A stretch of 64,000 bases of DNA from a bacterium. GTDB taxonomy: Bacteria > Zhuqueibacterota > Zhuqueibacteria > Zhuqueibacterales > Zhuqueibacteraceae. The notes below the pieces were generated by a model. It saw only the letters and a program-made list of their open reading frames with translations, was not told the origin of the DNA and ran no database searches. The translations under genes were made by a program, and so were the position numbers. Of the stretch, positions 9,446-18,423 are shown piece after piece (the first letter of the stretch is position 1; each line of letters opens with the position of its first letter). The DNA lies in NCBI GenBank assembly GCA_023150945.1, contig JAKLJX010000025.1, forward strand, positions 1 through 64,000, in the 5' to 3' direction.

Positions 9446-10552
9446 CTAAGCAGGTCGCAGGCTCTCTTCGGTTTGAGCGCTGAAGAAGTGGGATTTACTC
9501 ATGTCAAACGTGAGGGGCAACTGGCTGCCGATTGGGGGCTCCGTGCGGGAGTTGATGCGGGCAACCAGACTTGTCGCGCCAAGATTGACATACAAATATA
9601 TTTCACTGCCCATCGGCTCGACGACTTCGACCACGCCGGGGGTTTCCGCCGTCTCCTGCAAGCCGGCGGCATCGCCGGCCAGATGGATATCCTCCGGGCG
9701 GATGCCAAATACCACTTCCTCCCCCACGTGGTTGCCAAGCGAGGGCGCAAAACTCTGCGGAATCGGAAACGCGAATTGCTCACACTGAAATTTCAAACCG
9801 CCGTTGCGCAGCACCTTGCCGGGAATGAAATTCATCGCCGGCGACCCAATAAACCCCGCCACGAATTTGTTCGCCGGGTGATGATACAGGTTCAGCGGCG
9901 TATCCATCTGCTGCACCAGGCCGTCCTTCATCACAACGATACGATCGCCCATGGTCATGGCCTCGACCTGATCATGCGTCACATAGACCATAGTCGTCTC
10001 CAGCCGGCTGTGCAACTTCGAGATTTCGATGCGCGTCTGCACGCGCAGCTTGGCATCGAGGTTCGACAGCGGTTCGTCGAACAGGAAGACCTTGGGCTTG
10101 CGCACGATGGCGCGGCCGACCGCCACCCGTTGCCGCTGCCCGCCGGAAAGAGCCTTGGGTTTGCGATCCAGGAATTGCTCGATCCCCAGGATTTTGGCGG
10201 CTTCCTTCACGCGCGTCTCGATTTCCGACTTGGAATACTTGCGCAACTTCAATCCGAACGCCATGTTTTCGAAAACCGTCATGTGCGGATAGAGTGCGTA
10301 GTTCTGAAAGACCATGGCAATATCACGGTCTTTGGGCGGGACTTCGTTGACCAGGCGGTCGCCAATGTAAATCTCACCGCTCGAAACCTCTTCGAGACCG
10401 GCGATCATGCGCAGTGTCGTCGACTTGCCACATCCGGACGGTCCGACTAATACCACAAATTCCTTGTCTGCAATCGAAATATTCGCACGATTGACGGCAA
10501 CCACGCCCTTGTCATAGACTTTGCTCACATCGCGTAATTCAACACGGGCCAT
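9446..10552 (-). CDS. ABC transporter ATP-binding protein, MsmX/UgpC/MalK type
   Basis: The 368-residue ATPase would power a carbohydrate or polyol importer of the CUT1 class. It shows Walker A GPSGCGKST (about 37-45), the Q-loop in MVFQNYALYPHMTV, signature LSGGQRQRVAVGRA, Walker B VFLFDEPLSNLD, the switch H in VTHD, and a C-terminal TOBE/OB region (FGIRPEDIHL) of about 130 residues typical of MalK and UgpC. No permease or binding-protein gene lies nearby, which suits an MsmX-like ATPase shared by several importers. The ATG is weakly supported because no clear Shine-Dalgarno sequence precedes it. Confidence 0.92.
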   Translation of the reverse strand: MARVELRDVSKVYDKGVVAVNRANISIADKEFVVLVGPSGCGKSTTLRMIAGLEEVSSGEIYIGDRLVNEVPPKDRDIAMVFQNYALYPHMTVFENMAFGLKLRKYSKSEIETRVKEAAKILGIEQFLDRKPKALSGGQRQRVAVGRAIVRKPKVFLFDEPLSNLDAKLRVQTRIEISKLHSRLETTMVYVTHDQVEAMTMGDRIVVMKDGLVQQMDTPLNLYHHPANKFVAGFIGSPAMNFIPGKVLRNGGLKFQCEQFAFPIPQSFAPSLGNHVGEEVVFGIRPEDIHLAGDAAGLQETAETPGVVEVVEPMGSEIYLYVNLGATSLVARINSRTEPPIGSQLPLTFDMSKSHFFSAQTEESLRPA

Positions 10553-10638
10553 ACGGAAGGATGGATGATCAGTGGTTCAGAGTAACGATAGGTATGACAG
10601 AATGGATTATCTTGTGCAGGATTAAAAAACGCGGTGCA

Positions 10639-10666
10639 ATGTAAATATTCGAAGTCTGATTGTCAA
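10639..10666 (-). promoter_or_regulatory. promoter for the ABC ATPase gene
   Basis: On the minus strand a perfect TTGACA (10661-10666) is followed after 16 bases by TTACAT (10639-10644), in AT-rich DNA about 90 bases upstream of the start codon. Confidence 0.5.
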
Positions 10667-10702
10667 GCATTTTGTCGGCAGCCGAGGCACACCTTGCCAA
10701 CG

Positions 10703-10741
10703 AAAACCGCCGGCATCCGCAACGCTCTGCCGGCGGCTTTT
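10703..10741 (-). terminator. terminator of the trmD-rplS operon
   Basis: CCGCCGGC (10707-10714) pairs perfectly with GCCGGCGG (10729-10736). It is flanked by AAAA on one side and TTTT on the other, so it can act on either strand. It lies about 20 bases after the rplS stop. Confidence 0.8.
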
Positions 10742-10758
10742 CCATAATCCTCATAGGG

Positions 10759-11100
10759 TTACCTTTTTTCTTCAATGCGGGCCGCGCGGCCTTTCAGCTC
10801 ACGCAGATAGTACAGGCGCGCCCGCCGTACTTTCCCGCGGCGCAGATGGTCGATCTTCTCAATGTTGGGGGAATGCAACGGGAAAATGCGCTCCACGCCG
10901 ATGCCTTCCGAAACCTTGCGCACGGTAAAGGTCTCGTTGATCCCGTGCCCGCGCCGTTGAATCACGACGCCTTCAAACGTCTGCGTCCGTTCTTTGTCAC
11001 CCTCGACGACTTTGTGGTGCACCGCCACTGTGTCGCCGGGCCAAAAATCCGGATGATCGTTGCGTAGTTGTGGTGCCGTCAGGGCATTGACAATGTTCAT
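10759..11100 (-). CDS. rplS: 50S ribosomal protein L19
   Basis: L19 sits at the 30S-50S interface. The 113 residues show the family blocks [60 protein letters not shown] and the basic [23 protein letters not shown]. The ATG has a strong AAGGAGG nine bases upstream. It is last in the ffh-rpsP-khpA-rimM-trmD-rplS block and is followed by a terminator. Confidence 0.97.
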   Translation of the reverse strand: MNIVNALTAPQLRNDHPDFWPGDTVAVHHKVVEGDKERTQTFEGVVIQRRGHGINETFTVRKVSEGIGVERIFPLHSPNIEKIDHLRRGKVRRARLYYLRELKGRAARIEEKR

Positions 11101-11130
11101 CTGGGATATCCTCCTTGACCGTAGTCGTTT

Positions 11131-11817
11131 TCATTTCGGTTGCAGTAAATCCGCTCTGCGCTCGCGGGTGCGGGCTTCCGCCATGTTTTTTCTCCACTCC
11201 GCAATCTTGGCATGATGGCCGGAGAGCAACACCTCCGGAACACGCAGGCCGCGAAACTCCTCGGGTCGGGTATAATGCGGGTAATCGAGCGAATCCTGCT
11301 GAAAGGAATCACCGCTCGCCGAATCCCAATCGCCCAACACCCCGGGAATCAATCGAATCGTCGCGTCGATGACTACCATGGCCGGCAATTCGCCGCCGGT
11401 CACGACGTAGTCGCCAATGGAAAGTTCTTCCGTCGCCAGACATTCGCGCACGCGCTCATCGACCCCCTTGTAGTGCCCGCAAATGAAAACCACCGTCGGC
11501 AGCTTGGCCAGTTCATTCGCGCGCCGTTGCGTGAAGCGCTCGCCCTGCGGTGACATCAGGATGATCGGCGCGCCGGCAAGCTCGTAATGCGCGCGCAGAT
11601 GATCGAGACAGGCGAAAATCGGCTCCGGCTTCAAGATCATCCCCGGGCCGCCGCCATAGGGATAGTCGTCGATGGTGCGATGCTTGTCGGTGGTGTAATC
11701 GCGCAAATCGTGTATGAGAATCTCAGCCAGCTTGCGCTCGAGGGCGCGCTTGAGGATGCTCTCGGTCAGCGGGCCATTGAAGAGCTTCGGAAATCCGGTG
11801 ACGACGTGAATCTGCAT
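11131..11817 (-). CDS. trmD: tRNA (guanine-37-N1)-methyltransferase
   Basis: TrmD uses S-adenosylmethionine to methylate G37 of tRNAs and so prevents frameshifting. The SPOUT trefoil-knot motifs are present: GGGPGMILKPEP, ILMSPQGERFTQ, FICGHYKGVDERV, SIGDYVVTGGELPAMVVIDA and the C-terminal HYTRPEEFRGLRVPEVLLSGHHAKI. I prefer the ATG at 11815-11817 (MQIHVVTGFP), which fits family N-termini. A TTG three codons earlier, directly after the rimM stop, would also work. It is translationally close to rimM. Confidence 0.95.
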   Translation of the reverse strand: MQIHVVTGFPKLFNGPLTESILKRALERKLAEILIHDLRDYTTDKHRTIDDYPYGGGPGMILKPEPIFACLDHLRAHYELAGAPIILMSPQGERFTQRRANELAKLPTVVFICGHYKGVDERVRECLATEELSIGDYVVTGGELPAMVVIDATIRLIPGVLGDWDSASGDSFQQDSLDYPHYTRPEEFRGLRVPEVLLSGHHAKIAEWRKNMAEARTRERRADLLQPK

Positions 11818-11826
11818 TTCATTCAA

Positions 11827-12363
11827 TCACGGCAAGCTGGTGGAATCGTCGAGCAATCCCTCCAGGGGCTCGATCACAATGCGCGGCACCGCCACTTCGA
11901 CACTCTTGATCACGGAACTGATGGCGGGAAGCAGCCATTCCCGGCCGGAAGCGTCGCGCACAACCCAGACATCATTGGCGGGATAGGGCACAATGTCGCT
12001 GAGCATTCCCACCAGCCGGCCCGCACTGGTATACACCGGCAGGCCCAGCAGATCAAAGGGGTAGTATTCCTGCTCCCCAGTGGGCAGACACGCTTCGCGC
12101 GCAATGACGATCTGCGCGCCACGCAACGGTTCGACCGAAGTAAGCGAGTCCAGTTGATGAAACTTTATGCGCAGGCCGCGGCTTTCGACGATGACTCGCT
12201 CGAGGCGGAACGACCCCAATGATCGTCCCTGCAGCCGCAATTCCACGGTCTCGAGGCGGCGAAAGCGCTCGGGGTCTTCGGTTTCAGGCACGACTTTCAC
12301 CATGCCGTGCAGGCCGTGGGGGCGCACGATTACGCCAATCGTGACTTCCTTGACATCTGCCAT
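11827..12363 (-). CDS. rimM: ribosome maturation factor RimM
   Basis: RimM helps assemble the 30S head around S19. The RimM N-terminal beta-barrel starts with VTIGVIVRPHGLHGMVKVVPETEDPERF, and the PRC-barrel follows with YYPFDLLGLPVYTSAGRLVGMLSDIVPYPANDVWVVR. I take the ATG at 12361-12363 (MADVKEV), giving 178 residues. A TTG 14 codons upstream would add an unrelated-looking basic tail. The stop is directly followed by the trmD start region, so translation is coupled. Confidence 0.92.
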   Translation of the reverse strand: MADVKEVTIGVIVRPHGLHGMVKVVPETEDPERFRRLETVELRLQGRSLGSFRLERVIVESRGLRIKFHQLDSLTSVEPLRGAQIVIAREACLPTGEQEYYPFDLLGLPVYTSAGRLVGMLSDIVPYPANDVWVVRDASGREWLLPAISSVIKSVEVAVPRIVIEPLEGLLDDSTSLP

Positions 12364-12500
12364 GGGGAATTTCTTCGGGTTTTCGGCAGGGCTTCGCGTG
12401 CGCAAGCTGACCGCGCGGTTACCGCCTCCCGCCGGGCCACGTCAGTCGTGCGGTCGCGTCGCGGGAATTGCGGCAGGCCCAGGCTCGTCAGGCAATCCGG

Positions 12501-12731
12501 TCATTCGAGAATCTCCAACACCGCCCGTTTGCCGGTTTTTGCGGAGGCCGCGGCCAGCAAAGTGCGCAACGACTTGGCTGTTTGCCCGTGCTTGCCGATC
12601 ACCTTGCCCATGTCGCCCTGGCCCACGCGCAGCTCGAATACCATGGTGCGCTGGCCGTCCACCTCGGTGACCACGACATCGCCGGGCTTGTCCACCAGAT
12701 GTTTGACAATGAACTCGACAAACTCCTTCAT
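12501..12731 (-). CDS. khpA: KH-domain RNA-binding protein KhpA
   Basis: The 76-residue protein is a single KH domain with the signature GKVIGKHGQTAKSLRTLL. KhpA binds RNA and usually works with KhpB in cell-size and translation control. Its place between rpsP and rimM is the standard one. The reading frame stays open far upstream, but GGAGGG seven bases before the ATG at 12729-12731 and the exact family length set the start. About 290 bases separate it from the rpsP start codon, with no other gene in the gap. Confidence 0.93.
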   Translation of the reverse strand: MKEFVEFIVKHLVDKPGDVVVTEVDGQRTMVFELRVGQGDMGKVIGKHGQTAKSLRTLLAAASAKTGKRAVLEILE

Positions 12732-13021
12732 GATCAACCCTCCATTGGGTTCATTCCTCGAGATTCTAGAGTCTGCGCGAACTCGAAAGCAGATCAGAAT
12801 CGCAGAGATTTTCGCTGCTTCAGGTCGATATCGAATCTGCGTCCCACACCGTTCGATCGAGGCAACCCGCTTGTGTCCCACCACATGATCCATAGCACTA
12901 CACAAGAGTATGTCACTCAGGCGGCGAAAACGATTTTCCCAGGAGAGGGTTGAATCAAAAAGATCACATGACGCACCACGACTGCCCGGCGCTGTGGCCA
13001 ACAACCGTGCGCCGGTTGAAC

Positions 13022-13456
13022 TCAGGCGTTGCTGTCCGCGTTGCCCGGCGCCTCGGCCGGCTGCGCGGGTTCGGCCTCTGCCTTTTTCTTGCTCTTTTTC
13101 TGCAGCCGTGCCACTTCCAACCGCTGGCGCTTCTCGGCTTGCTGCGCTTCCCACTTCTTCAGTTCTTCGCTGATTTTGGCGTCATCTGCGCCACGGCGTT
13201 TGAGATGCCATTTCAGCATGATGCCGCGCCGGCTCAGAATGTTGCGCACCGTATCCGTCGGTTGCGCGCCGGTGCTGAGCCAATACAGCGCGCGCTCTTC
13301 GTCAACGGTCACCGCTTCGGCTTCCACGCGCGGATTGTAAATACCGATTTTCTCCAAATACTTGCCATCGCGCGCGGCGCGTGAATCAATGGCAACGATG
13401 CCGTAAATCGGTTGTTTCTTCTTGCCCATTCGGCTCAGGCGAAGATGAACGGCCAA
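13022..13456 (-). CDS. rpsP: 30S ribosomal protein S16
   Basis: S16 is an early-binding small-subunit protein. The core is clear (MAVHLRLSRMGKKKQPIYGIVAIDSRAARDGKYLEKIG). At 144 residues it exceeds the usual 80-100, because a Lys/Ala/Glu-rich C-terminal tail follows the core, as in some other phyla. The start is TTG, supported by AAGGAGG six bases upstream and by the family N-terminus MAV. Confidence 0.95.
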   Translation of the reverse strand: MAVHLRLSRMGKKKQPIYGIVAIDSRAARDGKYLEKIGIYNPRVEAEAVTVDEERALYWLSTGAQPTDTVRNILSRRGIMLKWHLKRRGADDAKISEELKKWEAQQAEKRQRLEVARLQKKSKKKAEAEPAQPAEAPGNADSNA

Positions 13457-13537
13457 ATCGAACCTCCTTACATCGTTTGAGTTTGGGTAATTGTTGTTCG
13501 GAAATGTCGCCCGGCGGCCCGTACGCCGCCGCCGGCC

Positions 13538-14848
13538 CTATCCTCGCGACGGTCGCCCTTTGCGCCCGCCGATCTGTTTCATCATCTTCTTCATCATTTC
13601 GTACTGCTTGAGCAGGCGGTTGACTTCCTGCACGCTGTTGCCGCTGCCCTTGGCGATGCGCAGCCGCCGGCTGCCATTCAAAATCTGCGGCCGTTGGCGC
13701 TCCGCCGGTGTCATCGATTGAATGATCGCCTCCACCCGCACCAGAGCTTTTTCATCGACTTCGACATCTTTGGGAATCTTGCCGCCCAAACCCGGCATCA
13801 TGCCCACCAACTGATTCAACGGACCCATCTTTTTGACCGACTGCAGTTGGTCGTAGAAATCCTCCAGCGTGAACTCCGCCCGGCGCAGCTTCTCCTCCAT
13901 CTTGCGCATCTTCTCTTGATCGACCGCCTGCTGCGCCTTTTCCACCAGGGTGATGATGTCGCCGCGGCCCAGAATGCGCGAGGCAATGCGCTCCGGATGG
14001 AACTTTTCCAGGGCGTCGAGTTTCTCGCCGGTGCTGATGAACTTGATCGGCTTGCTGGTAATCGCCTTGATCGAGAGCGCCGCGCCGCCGCGCGCGTCGC
14101 CGTCCATTTTGGTCAGCACCACTCCGGTGAAATCCAGCCGCTGCAAAAACGCCTGCGCCGTGTTGACCGCGTCCTGGCCGGTCATGCCGTCGGCGACAAA
14201 AAGAATCTCATGCGGCTTGAGGTTCTTTTTGATGTTCACCAGCTCCTGCATCAGTTCGTCATCAACGTGCAGCCGGCCGGCCGTGTCCAGAATCGCGATA
14301 TCCAGCATGCGCTGGCGCGCTTCGGTGATCGCGGCCTTGCAAACCTCCAGCGGCGTCGTGTGCGGCCGCGAGAAAAAGCCGGCGCCCGCCGCTTCGGCCA
14401 CAATGCGCAATTGCTCGATCGCCGCCGGCCGCTGCAAATCCGCAGCAACCAGCAGCGGCCGCCGTCCCTTGGCCTTCAGAAATTTTGCCAACTTGCCACA
14501 GAACGTGGTTTTGCCCGTGCCCTGCAGGCCCACCACCATGATTACCGCGGGCGGGATGCTGCTTTCACGCATCGGCGTGTCGTTGCCGCCGAGCAGCAAG
14601 GTGAGCTGCTCGTGCACGATTTTGATCATCTGCTGCGCCGGCGTGATGCTGGTCAAAACTTCGGCGCCCACCGCCTTCTTTTCGACGGCCTCGACGAAAT
14701 CCTTGGCAACTTTGAAATGAACATCGGCCTCCAGCAAAATGCGCCGCACTTCGCGCGAGGTCTCGGCGATGTTCTCGGCTGTGAGCTTGCCATGGCCCTT
14801 CAGCTTCTTGAAAAGGTCTTCGAAATGACCGGTGAGCTGTTGAAACAT
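13538..14848 (-). CDS. ffh: signal recognition particle GTPase Ffh
   Basis: Ffh binds signal peptides and 4.5S RNA and docks with FtsY at the membrane. The 436 residues hold the helical N domain (1-90), the G domain with G1 GLQGTGKTTFCGKLA, DTAGRLHVDDELM, TKMDGDARGG and the closing FISTGEKLDALEKFHPERIASRILGRGD, and the methionine-rich M domain (about 300-436) with GMMPGLGG and the RNA-binding GSGNSVQEVNRLLKQYEMMKKMMKQ. G1 reads GLQGTGKTT, the usual SRP form. No Shine-Dalgarno is evident before the ATG. It heads the ffh-to-rplS block. Confidence 0.97.
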   Translation of the reverse strand: MFQQLTGHFEDLFKKLKGHGKLTAENIAETSREVRRILLEADVHFKVAKDFVEAVEKKAVGAEVLTSITPAQQMIKIVHEQLTLLLGGNDTPMRESSIPPAVIMVVGLQGTGKTTFCGKLAKFLKAKGRRPLLVAADLQRPAAIEQLRIVAEAAGAGFFSRPHTTPLEVCKAAITEARQRMLDIAILDTAGRLHVDDELMQELVNIKKNLKPHEILFVADGMTGQDAVNTAQAFLQRLDFTGVVLTKMDGDARGGAALSIKAITSKPIKFISTGEKLDALEKFHPERIASRILGRGDIITLVEKAQQAVDQEKMRKMEEKLRRAEFTLEDFYDQLQSVKKMGPLNQLVGMMPGLGGKIPKDVEVDEKALVRVEAIIQSMTPAERQRPQILNGSRRLRIAKGSGNSVQEVNRLLKQYEMMKKMMKQIGGRKGRPSRG

Positions 14849-14982
14849 GCAATAATGAAAGCAAAAATATCCGCCGGACGCGGATAGGAACGTTCAAAAT
14901 CGAGCCGAAATTTGCTTGTAAAGCCGCGAAAGATATAAAAAAACCCTGTGGGATGCAAGCTAATTTTCTGGCTCTACAAGCT

Positions 14983-15501
14983 TTAGGGAGAACAACTTCT
15001 CTCCTTCCCGCCTGCGGTTCCCAGACTGGAAAGAAAGAACTTAACCGGAATCATTCTCCGGCAGCAGCGTTTCACAGCGCGATATTCGGAGCGAAGAATC
15101 TCCGGGACCCGGCCTGCACGGGCCGGGCCGATGCCGGCGGCAATGCCCCCTTGCCAACTGCCAAACCGGTTCAGCAAGCTCCTCGCCAAGGCCGGACCGA
15201 GGCCCGGAATGATCTCCAGCACCTCGCGCTGCGTGCGAGCAAGTGAAGTCGTATGGCCGTTAGCCAAAGTGGTCTTGCGCTCGACCACCACCGCCGGCGA
15301 CAGGAGATAGTCACCCGCGGCCAGATGCTTCAGCCGCACCTCGATCCCCTTCTGGCTGAGCAGGCGGGGAATGCCCGCAGCGCGGTCGCGCAAATCGGCA
15401 ATCAAACCGGCCGCGGCGTCATCAACGCGAGACGTTTTCCCCGCTTGCGACGGCGCGGGGGCGAGGCGCAGCCCTGCCGCGCCCCGCCGGCCGCTCCGCA
15501 C
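14983..15501 (-). pseudogene. decayed ERCC4/XPF-type nuclease with helix-hairpin-helix
   Basis: The 172-residue frame begins like an XPF/Mus81 nuclease: IADLRDRAAGIPRLL (D36), AAGDYLLSPAVVVERK (GDY 63-65, ERK 74-76). The family motif ERKx3D then fails, because A80 stands where the catalytic Asp should be. The following hundred or so residues of the nuclease fold are absent. The frame jumps straight to a helix-hairpin-helix, LEIIPGLGPALARSLLNRFGS (95-115), and the second hairpin (GIGPARAGRVPEILRSEY) is also shortened. Two in-frame deletions in a former repair nuclease explain this best. A GTG start would directly follow the stop of the protease gene upstream, but may not be the original start. 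Confidence 0.55.
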
Positions 15502-17802
15502 TCAGCGCACCACCATCAGCTTGCGCACGGTGGCAAATTCCCCGGCAACGATCCTATAGAAGTAGACGCCATTCCGCACCAACGCGCCGCTCTGGTCACG
15601 GCCATCCCAGTTCACCGCAAAGGTGCCGGGTTGTTTGACCTCCTGCAGCAGCGTCCGCACTTCGCGGCCGAGGACATCATAAACGCGCAGACTCACCGCC
15701 ACGCCGCCGGCCGCTTGCGCCGGAATGTCAAAGGCGATGCGGGTCGCGGCGGGCGCGCCACTTTCAGTCGCCAGCACGAAGGGGTTGGGATAACTCTGCT
15801 GCAACGCAAAAGCTGCCGGCATTGCGGCAGGCGCCTGTTGCTCAGCCACGGCTGTGGCGGCGGTCACATTCAACACCACGGCAACCGGCCGCACCGCGTT
15901 GTTCGGATCGTTGCTTCGGATCTCCAGACGCGCGACGTTTTGCCCGAGATTGGCGGAGGCGCTCGTCAACTCCACCACAATCGTATCACTCTCGCCCGGG
16001 CCCAAACGGCCACGCATCGGCGCGGCCACAAGCCAGGAGAAATCGAACACGCGGAAGTCACGCTGCTGTTCTTCCAACTCGTAGGCCAGTGTATCGACGG
16101 TGCCGGTGTTGGTGATGAACACCTGGCGCTCGCGCTCTTCCCCCTGACGCACAGCCACGACCACCGAAGTGGCCGAAACCTGCAGGTTCGGCGCCTCCGG
16201 CCCGACCTCGGCCGCCGAAACCACGAGATTGTAGTTCCCAAACTTGGCATTGCGGTTGGCCGGGCTGCGGCGGCTGCGAATGTAGAGCGGCCCGTTCTGC
16301 GCCGGCTGATACTCAACGAGCGAGCGCAACACTTCAAACGCATTGTTGTCGCCGGGCGTGGGCGTGCCGACGTTGTCATTGGCCGCCAGTTCGGTGCCGT
16401 CCGCGGCATGCACGCTGAGATAAGTATCCGCGCCGTCGCGCATGGTATTGGTGCTGACCGCATACTTCACGCTGGAGAAGGCCTCGAACACCAGCCAGTC
16501 TTCATCACCCTCGGGATAATGCGTGTGATGCGTCACCGCGCCGCCACCGACCTGCGCATAGGAAAGCCGCACCGCTTTTTCGAGCGTGTTGTCGTCTTCA
16601 AACTCGTCGGGGAAGAATTGCATGTTGTGATTGCGATAGAGCATCTCATTCAGCGTGGCACTTTGCGGATTGGGGAGGTTGGCATTCCAGGTATCAACAA
16701 AGTCTTCGAACGACTGCGGCTCGGTGATCGCCGCCATCAGAAAGGAGGCGACCAACCAGGTCTCGTCGAAAGTGCGCGTCATCTCGTAACCGGGTTCGTC
16801 ATCCACGCCGGGCGTGGCATCCGGCGTATCGGCACCGTCGGTCATGTCCCATAAGGCGGATTGCACCGCGTTCTCGGAAGAGGCACCTTCGCCTTCGCGG
16901 CCTTCGAGATCATAAGAGAAGCTGAAGCGGTTGCGCGTGGAATCGCCGAGCGAGTTGAGATAGACATTGGGCTTGTTGTCGCCGCGCCACTGCCGCACGT
17001 GCGAAGCCCAAAACGTCGGCCAGCCTTCCCCCCAGGAAAGCCGCGGATCTTGCGCACTGTCGCCGATGAAATGACGGCCGCCGGGATTGTCGTCAAAATC
17101 GCCGTAGTTGCGTTCGACATAGTGGCCCAGCTCATGCAGGATGATGGTGTCGTCATAGCCGTAATTGGGCCCCAGAAAAACGCCGCCACCCGGTCCGGCG
17201 CCTGAGCTGTAATAGGCAAAATCGTCGGTCCGGTTGATGTTGAAATTGACAATGGTTTTGATCGGCGCCTGTGGCCGGGTGCCATCCACCACTTGCAGGA
17301 AATCGGCATTGTCCAGTATGTTGTCATAAATATTGAATGGCTCGCCGCCGGCTTTGTATTGCGCCACCGCCGTCCCCATGTTGAAATCCTGCGTGGGATT
17401 GTGATTGGGAGAAACGCCGCCTTCAAACGCATGTGGCGCGGTGCCATTGCGGTTGGTGCTGGTCATCACCATCACCGCTTGCTGCAGACCCGGCGTGTTC
17501 TGGCTGTTGGCGACCACCACCACGGCAATGGTGCGAATGGCGTTGTCATTCACCGTGATGCTGAACTCACCATTGAGGCCGGTAGCGCCCTGCGCCACCA
17601 CCGAGTTGGTGCTGGTGTCGAGAACCAAAACGTCTGCCAGACGAATCGGCTTGTTGGGTCGTGCGCCCGTGAAGCCGTTGATATCGAGCTCGAGATCCTG
17701 ATACAGAAAGCGGCCCGTTACCTTGTAATCGGCGCGGGCGGTCGCCGCGGCAAGCAGCAGCACAACAAAACTGCAGGAATGAATGGCCTTTTTGAAACCC
17801 AT
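15502..17802 (-). CDS. secreted zinc metalloprotease-like protein with T9SS-type C-terminal domain
   Basis: The 766-residue protein starts with a signal peptide (MGFKKAIHSCSFVVLLLAAA, cleavage near ARAD). HELGH at residues 223-227 inside TIILHELGHYVER is a zincin motif. A probable prepeptidase-type beta domain (about 400-540, FEDDNTLEKAVRL to GNYNLVVS) and an Ig-like domain precede the C-terminal sorting domain (SYPNPF ... GVYFYRIVAGEFATVRKLMVVR). The role would be extracellular or surface proteolysis, inferred from the motif only. The frame opens 17 codons earlier, but the ATG at 17800-17802 has GGAG eight bases upstream and the signal peptide directly after it. Confidence 0.85.
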   Translation of the reverse strand: MGFKKAIHSCSFVVLLLAAATARADYKVTGRFLYQDLELDINGFTGARPNKPIRLADVLVLDTSTNSVVAQGATGLNGEFSITVNDNAIRTIAVVVVANSQNTPGLQQAVMVMTSTNRNGTAPHAFEGGVSPNHNPTQDFNMGTAVAQYKAGGEPFNIYDNILDNADFLQVVDGTRPQAPIKTIVNFNINRTDDFAYYSSGAGPGGGVFLGPNYGYDDTIILHELGHYVERNYGDFDDNPGGRHFIGDSAQDPRLSWGEGWPTFWASHVRQWRGDNKPNVYLNSLGDSTRNRFSFSYDLEGREGEGASSENAVQSALWDMTDGADTPDATPGVDDEPGYEMTRTFDETWLVASFLMAAITEPQSFEDFVDTWNANLPNPQSATLNEMLYRNHNMQFFPDEFEDDNTLEKAVRLSYAQVGGGAVTHHTHYPEGDEDWLVFEAFSSVKYAVSTNTMRDGADTYLSVHAADGTELAANDNVGTPTPGDNNAFEVLRSLVEYQPAQNGPLYIRSRRSPANRNAKFGNYNLVVSAAEVGPEAPNLQVSATSVVVAVRQGEERERQVFITNTGTVDTLAYELEEQQRDFRVFDFSWLVAAPMRGRLGPGESDTIVVELTSASANLGQNVARLEIRSNDPNNAVRPVAVVLNVTAATAVAEQQAPAAMPAAFALQQSYPNPFVLATESGAPAATRIAFDIPAQAAGGVAVSLRVYDVLGREVRTLLQEVKQPGTFAVNWDGRDQSGALVRNGVYFYRIVAGEFATVRKLMVVR

Positions 17803-17859
17803 GATTTTCTCCAAGATTCGGCGAGTTCTATTCCACCCGATGATTGCGGGCATCGGTTC

Positions 17860-18405
17860 TCACTTCTCGGCGTTGGGGCGATGGATTTGCAGGCTTTCGA
17901 CCCCTTCATAACCCTTCACCGGCTGCATCTCCGCCGACTTTTCCAGCCGGCGGGCAGGATCGAGATAGGCGCTGGCGCCCTGTTTGAAAACGCGGCCTTC
18001 CGGCGGCGTGACCACCGCCTGCGCGATCACATAGCGTGGTGTCGGCTCCAGCAGCCGCACGCTCAGGTTGAGCGTGCCGGTTTCGCCGCGTTTGAGATTC
18101 CCTTCCCATTTCAATTCGCCACTGAGCAACTCGTATTTTTCCGGCAAAGTAATGGCGAGATTCACCTGCGCCTCTGCCAGCCGCGGCGAGAACGTTGTCT
18201 GAATTTGCGCCGTGCCGTTTGGCGAAATCTCCACCACCTGCATCTGCAAATCCAGCGGCAGGGAAACTCCGACATCGAGCGGCAGCCGCGCAGGCTCGGC
18301 CGCCACGGTGGGCGCGGTTTGTGAAGATTGCGGCCGCTCCTGGCAGGCTGACAGCAGCAGCGCACCGGCCAGCAGCGCAGCATTCATAAGACGGATTGTT
18401 TGCAT
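17860..18405 (-). CDS. envelope lipoprotein of unknown function
   Basis: The 181 residues begin with a lipoprotein signal (MNAALLAGALLLSAC; lipobox LSAC, Cys near residue 21). A single beta-rich domain follows without a motif I recognise (LDVGVSLPLDLQMQVVEISPNG, ITLPEKYELLSGELKWEG, GTLNLSVRL), suggestive of an Ig-like fold. It sits just upstream of the metalloprotease gene and directly downstream of the aminopeptidase gene (18 bases). The three are probably co-transcribed. Confidence 0.75.
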   Translation of the reverse strand: MQTIRLMNAALLAGALLLSACQERPQSSQTAPTVAAEPARLPLDVGVSLPLDLQMQVVEISPNGTAQIQTTFSPRLAEAQVNLAITLPEKYELLSGELKWEGNLKRGETGTLNLSVRLLEPTPRYVIAQAVVTPPEGRVFKQGASAYLDPARRLEKSAEMQPVKGYEGVESLQIHRPNAEK

Positions 18406-18423
18406 GAGGGGTGCATCCTTTCC

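Noticed and set aside
12732-13154. N-terminal extension of the KH-domain gene
   Set aside because: A strong GGAGGG site directly before the ATG at 12731 and the exact 76-residue family length mark the true start. The upstream residues look random.
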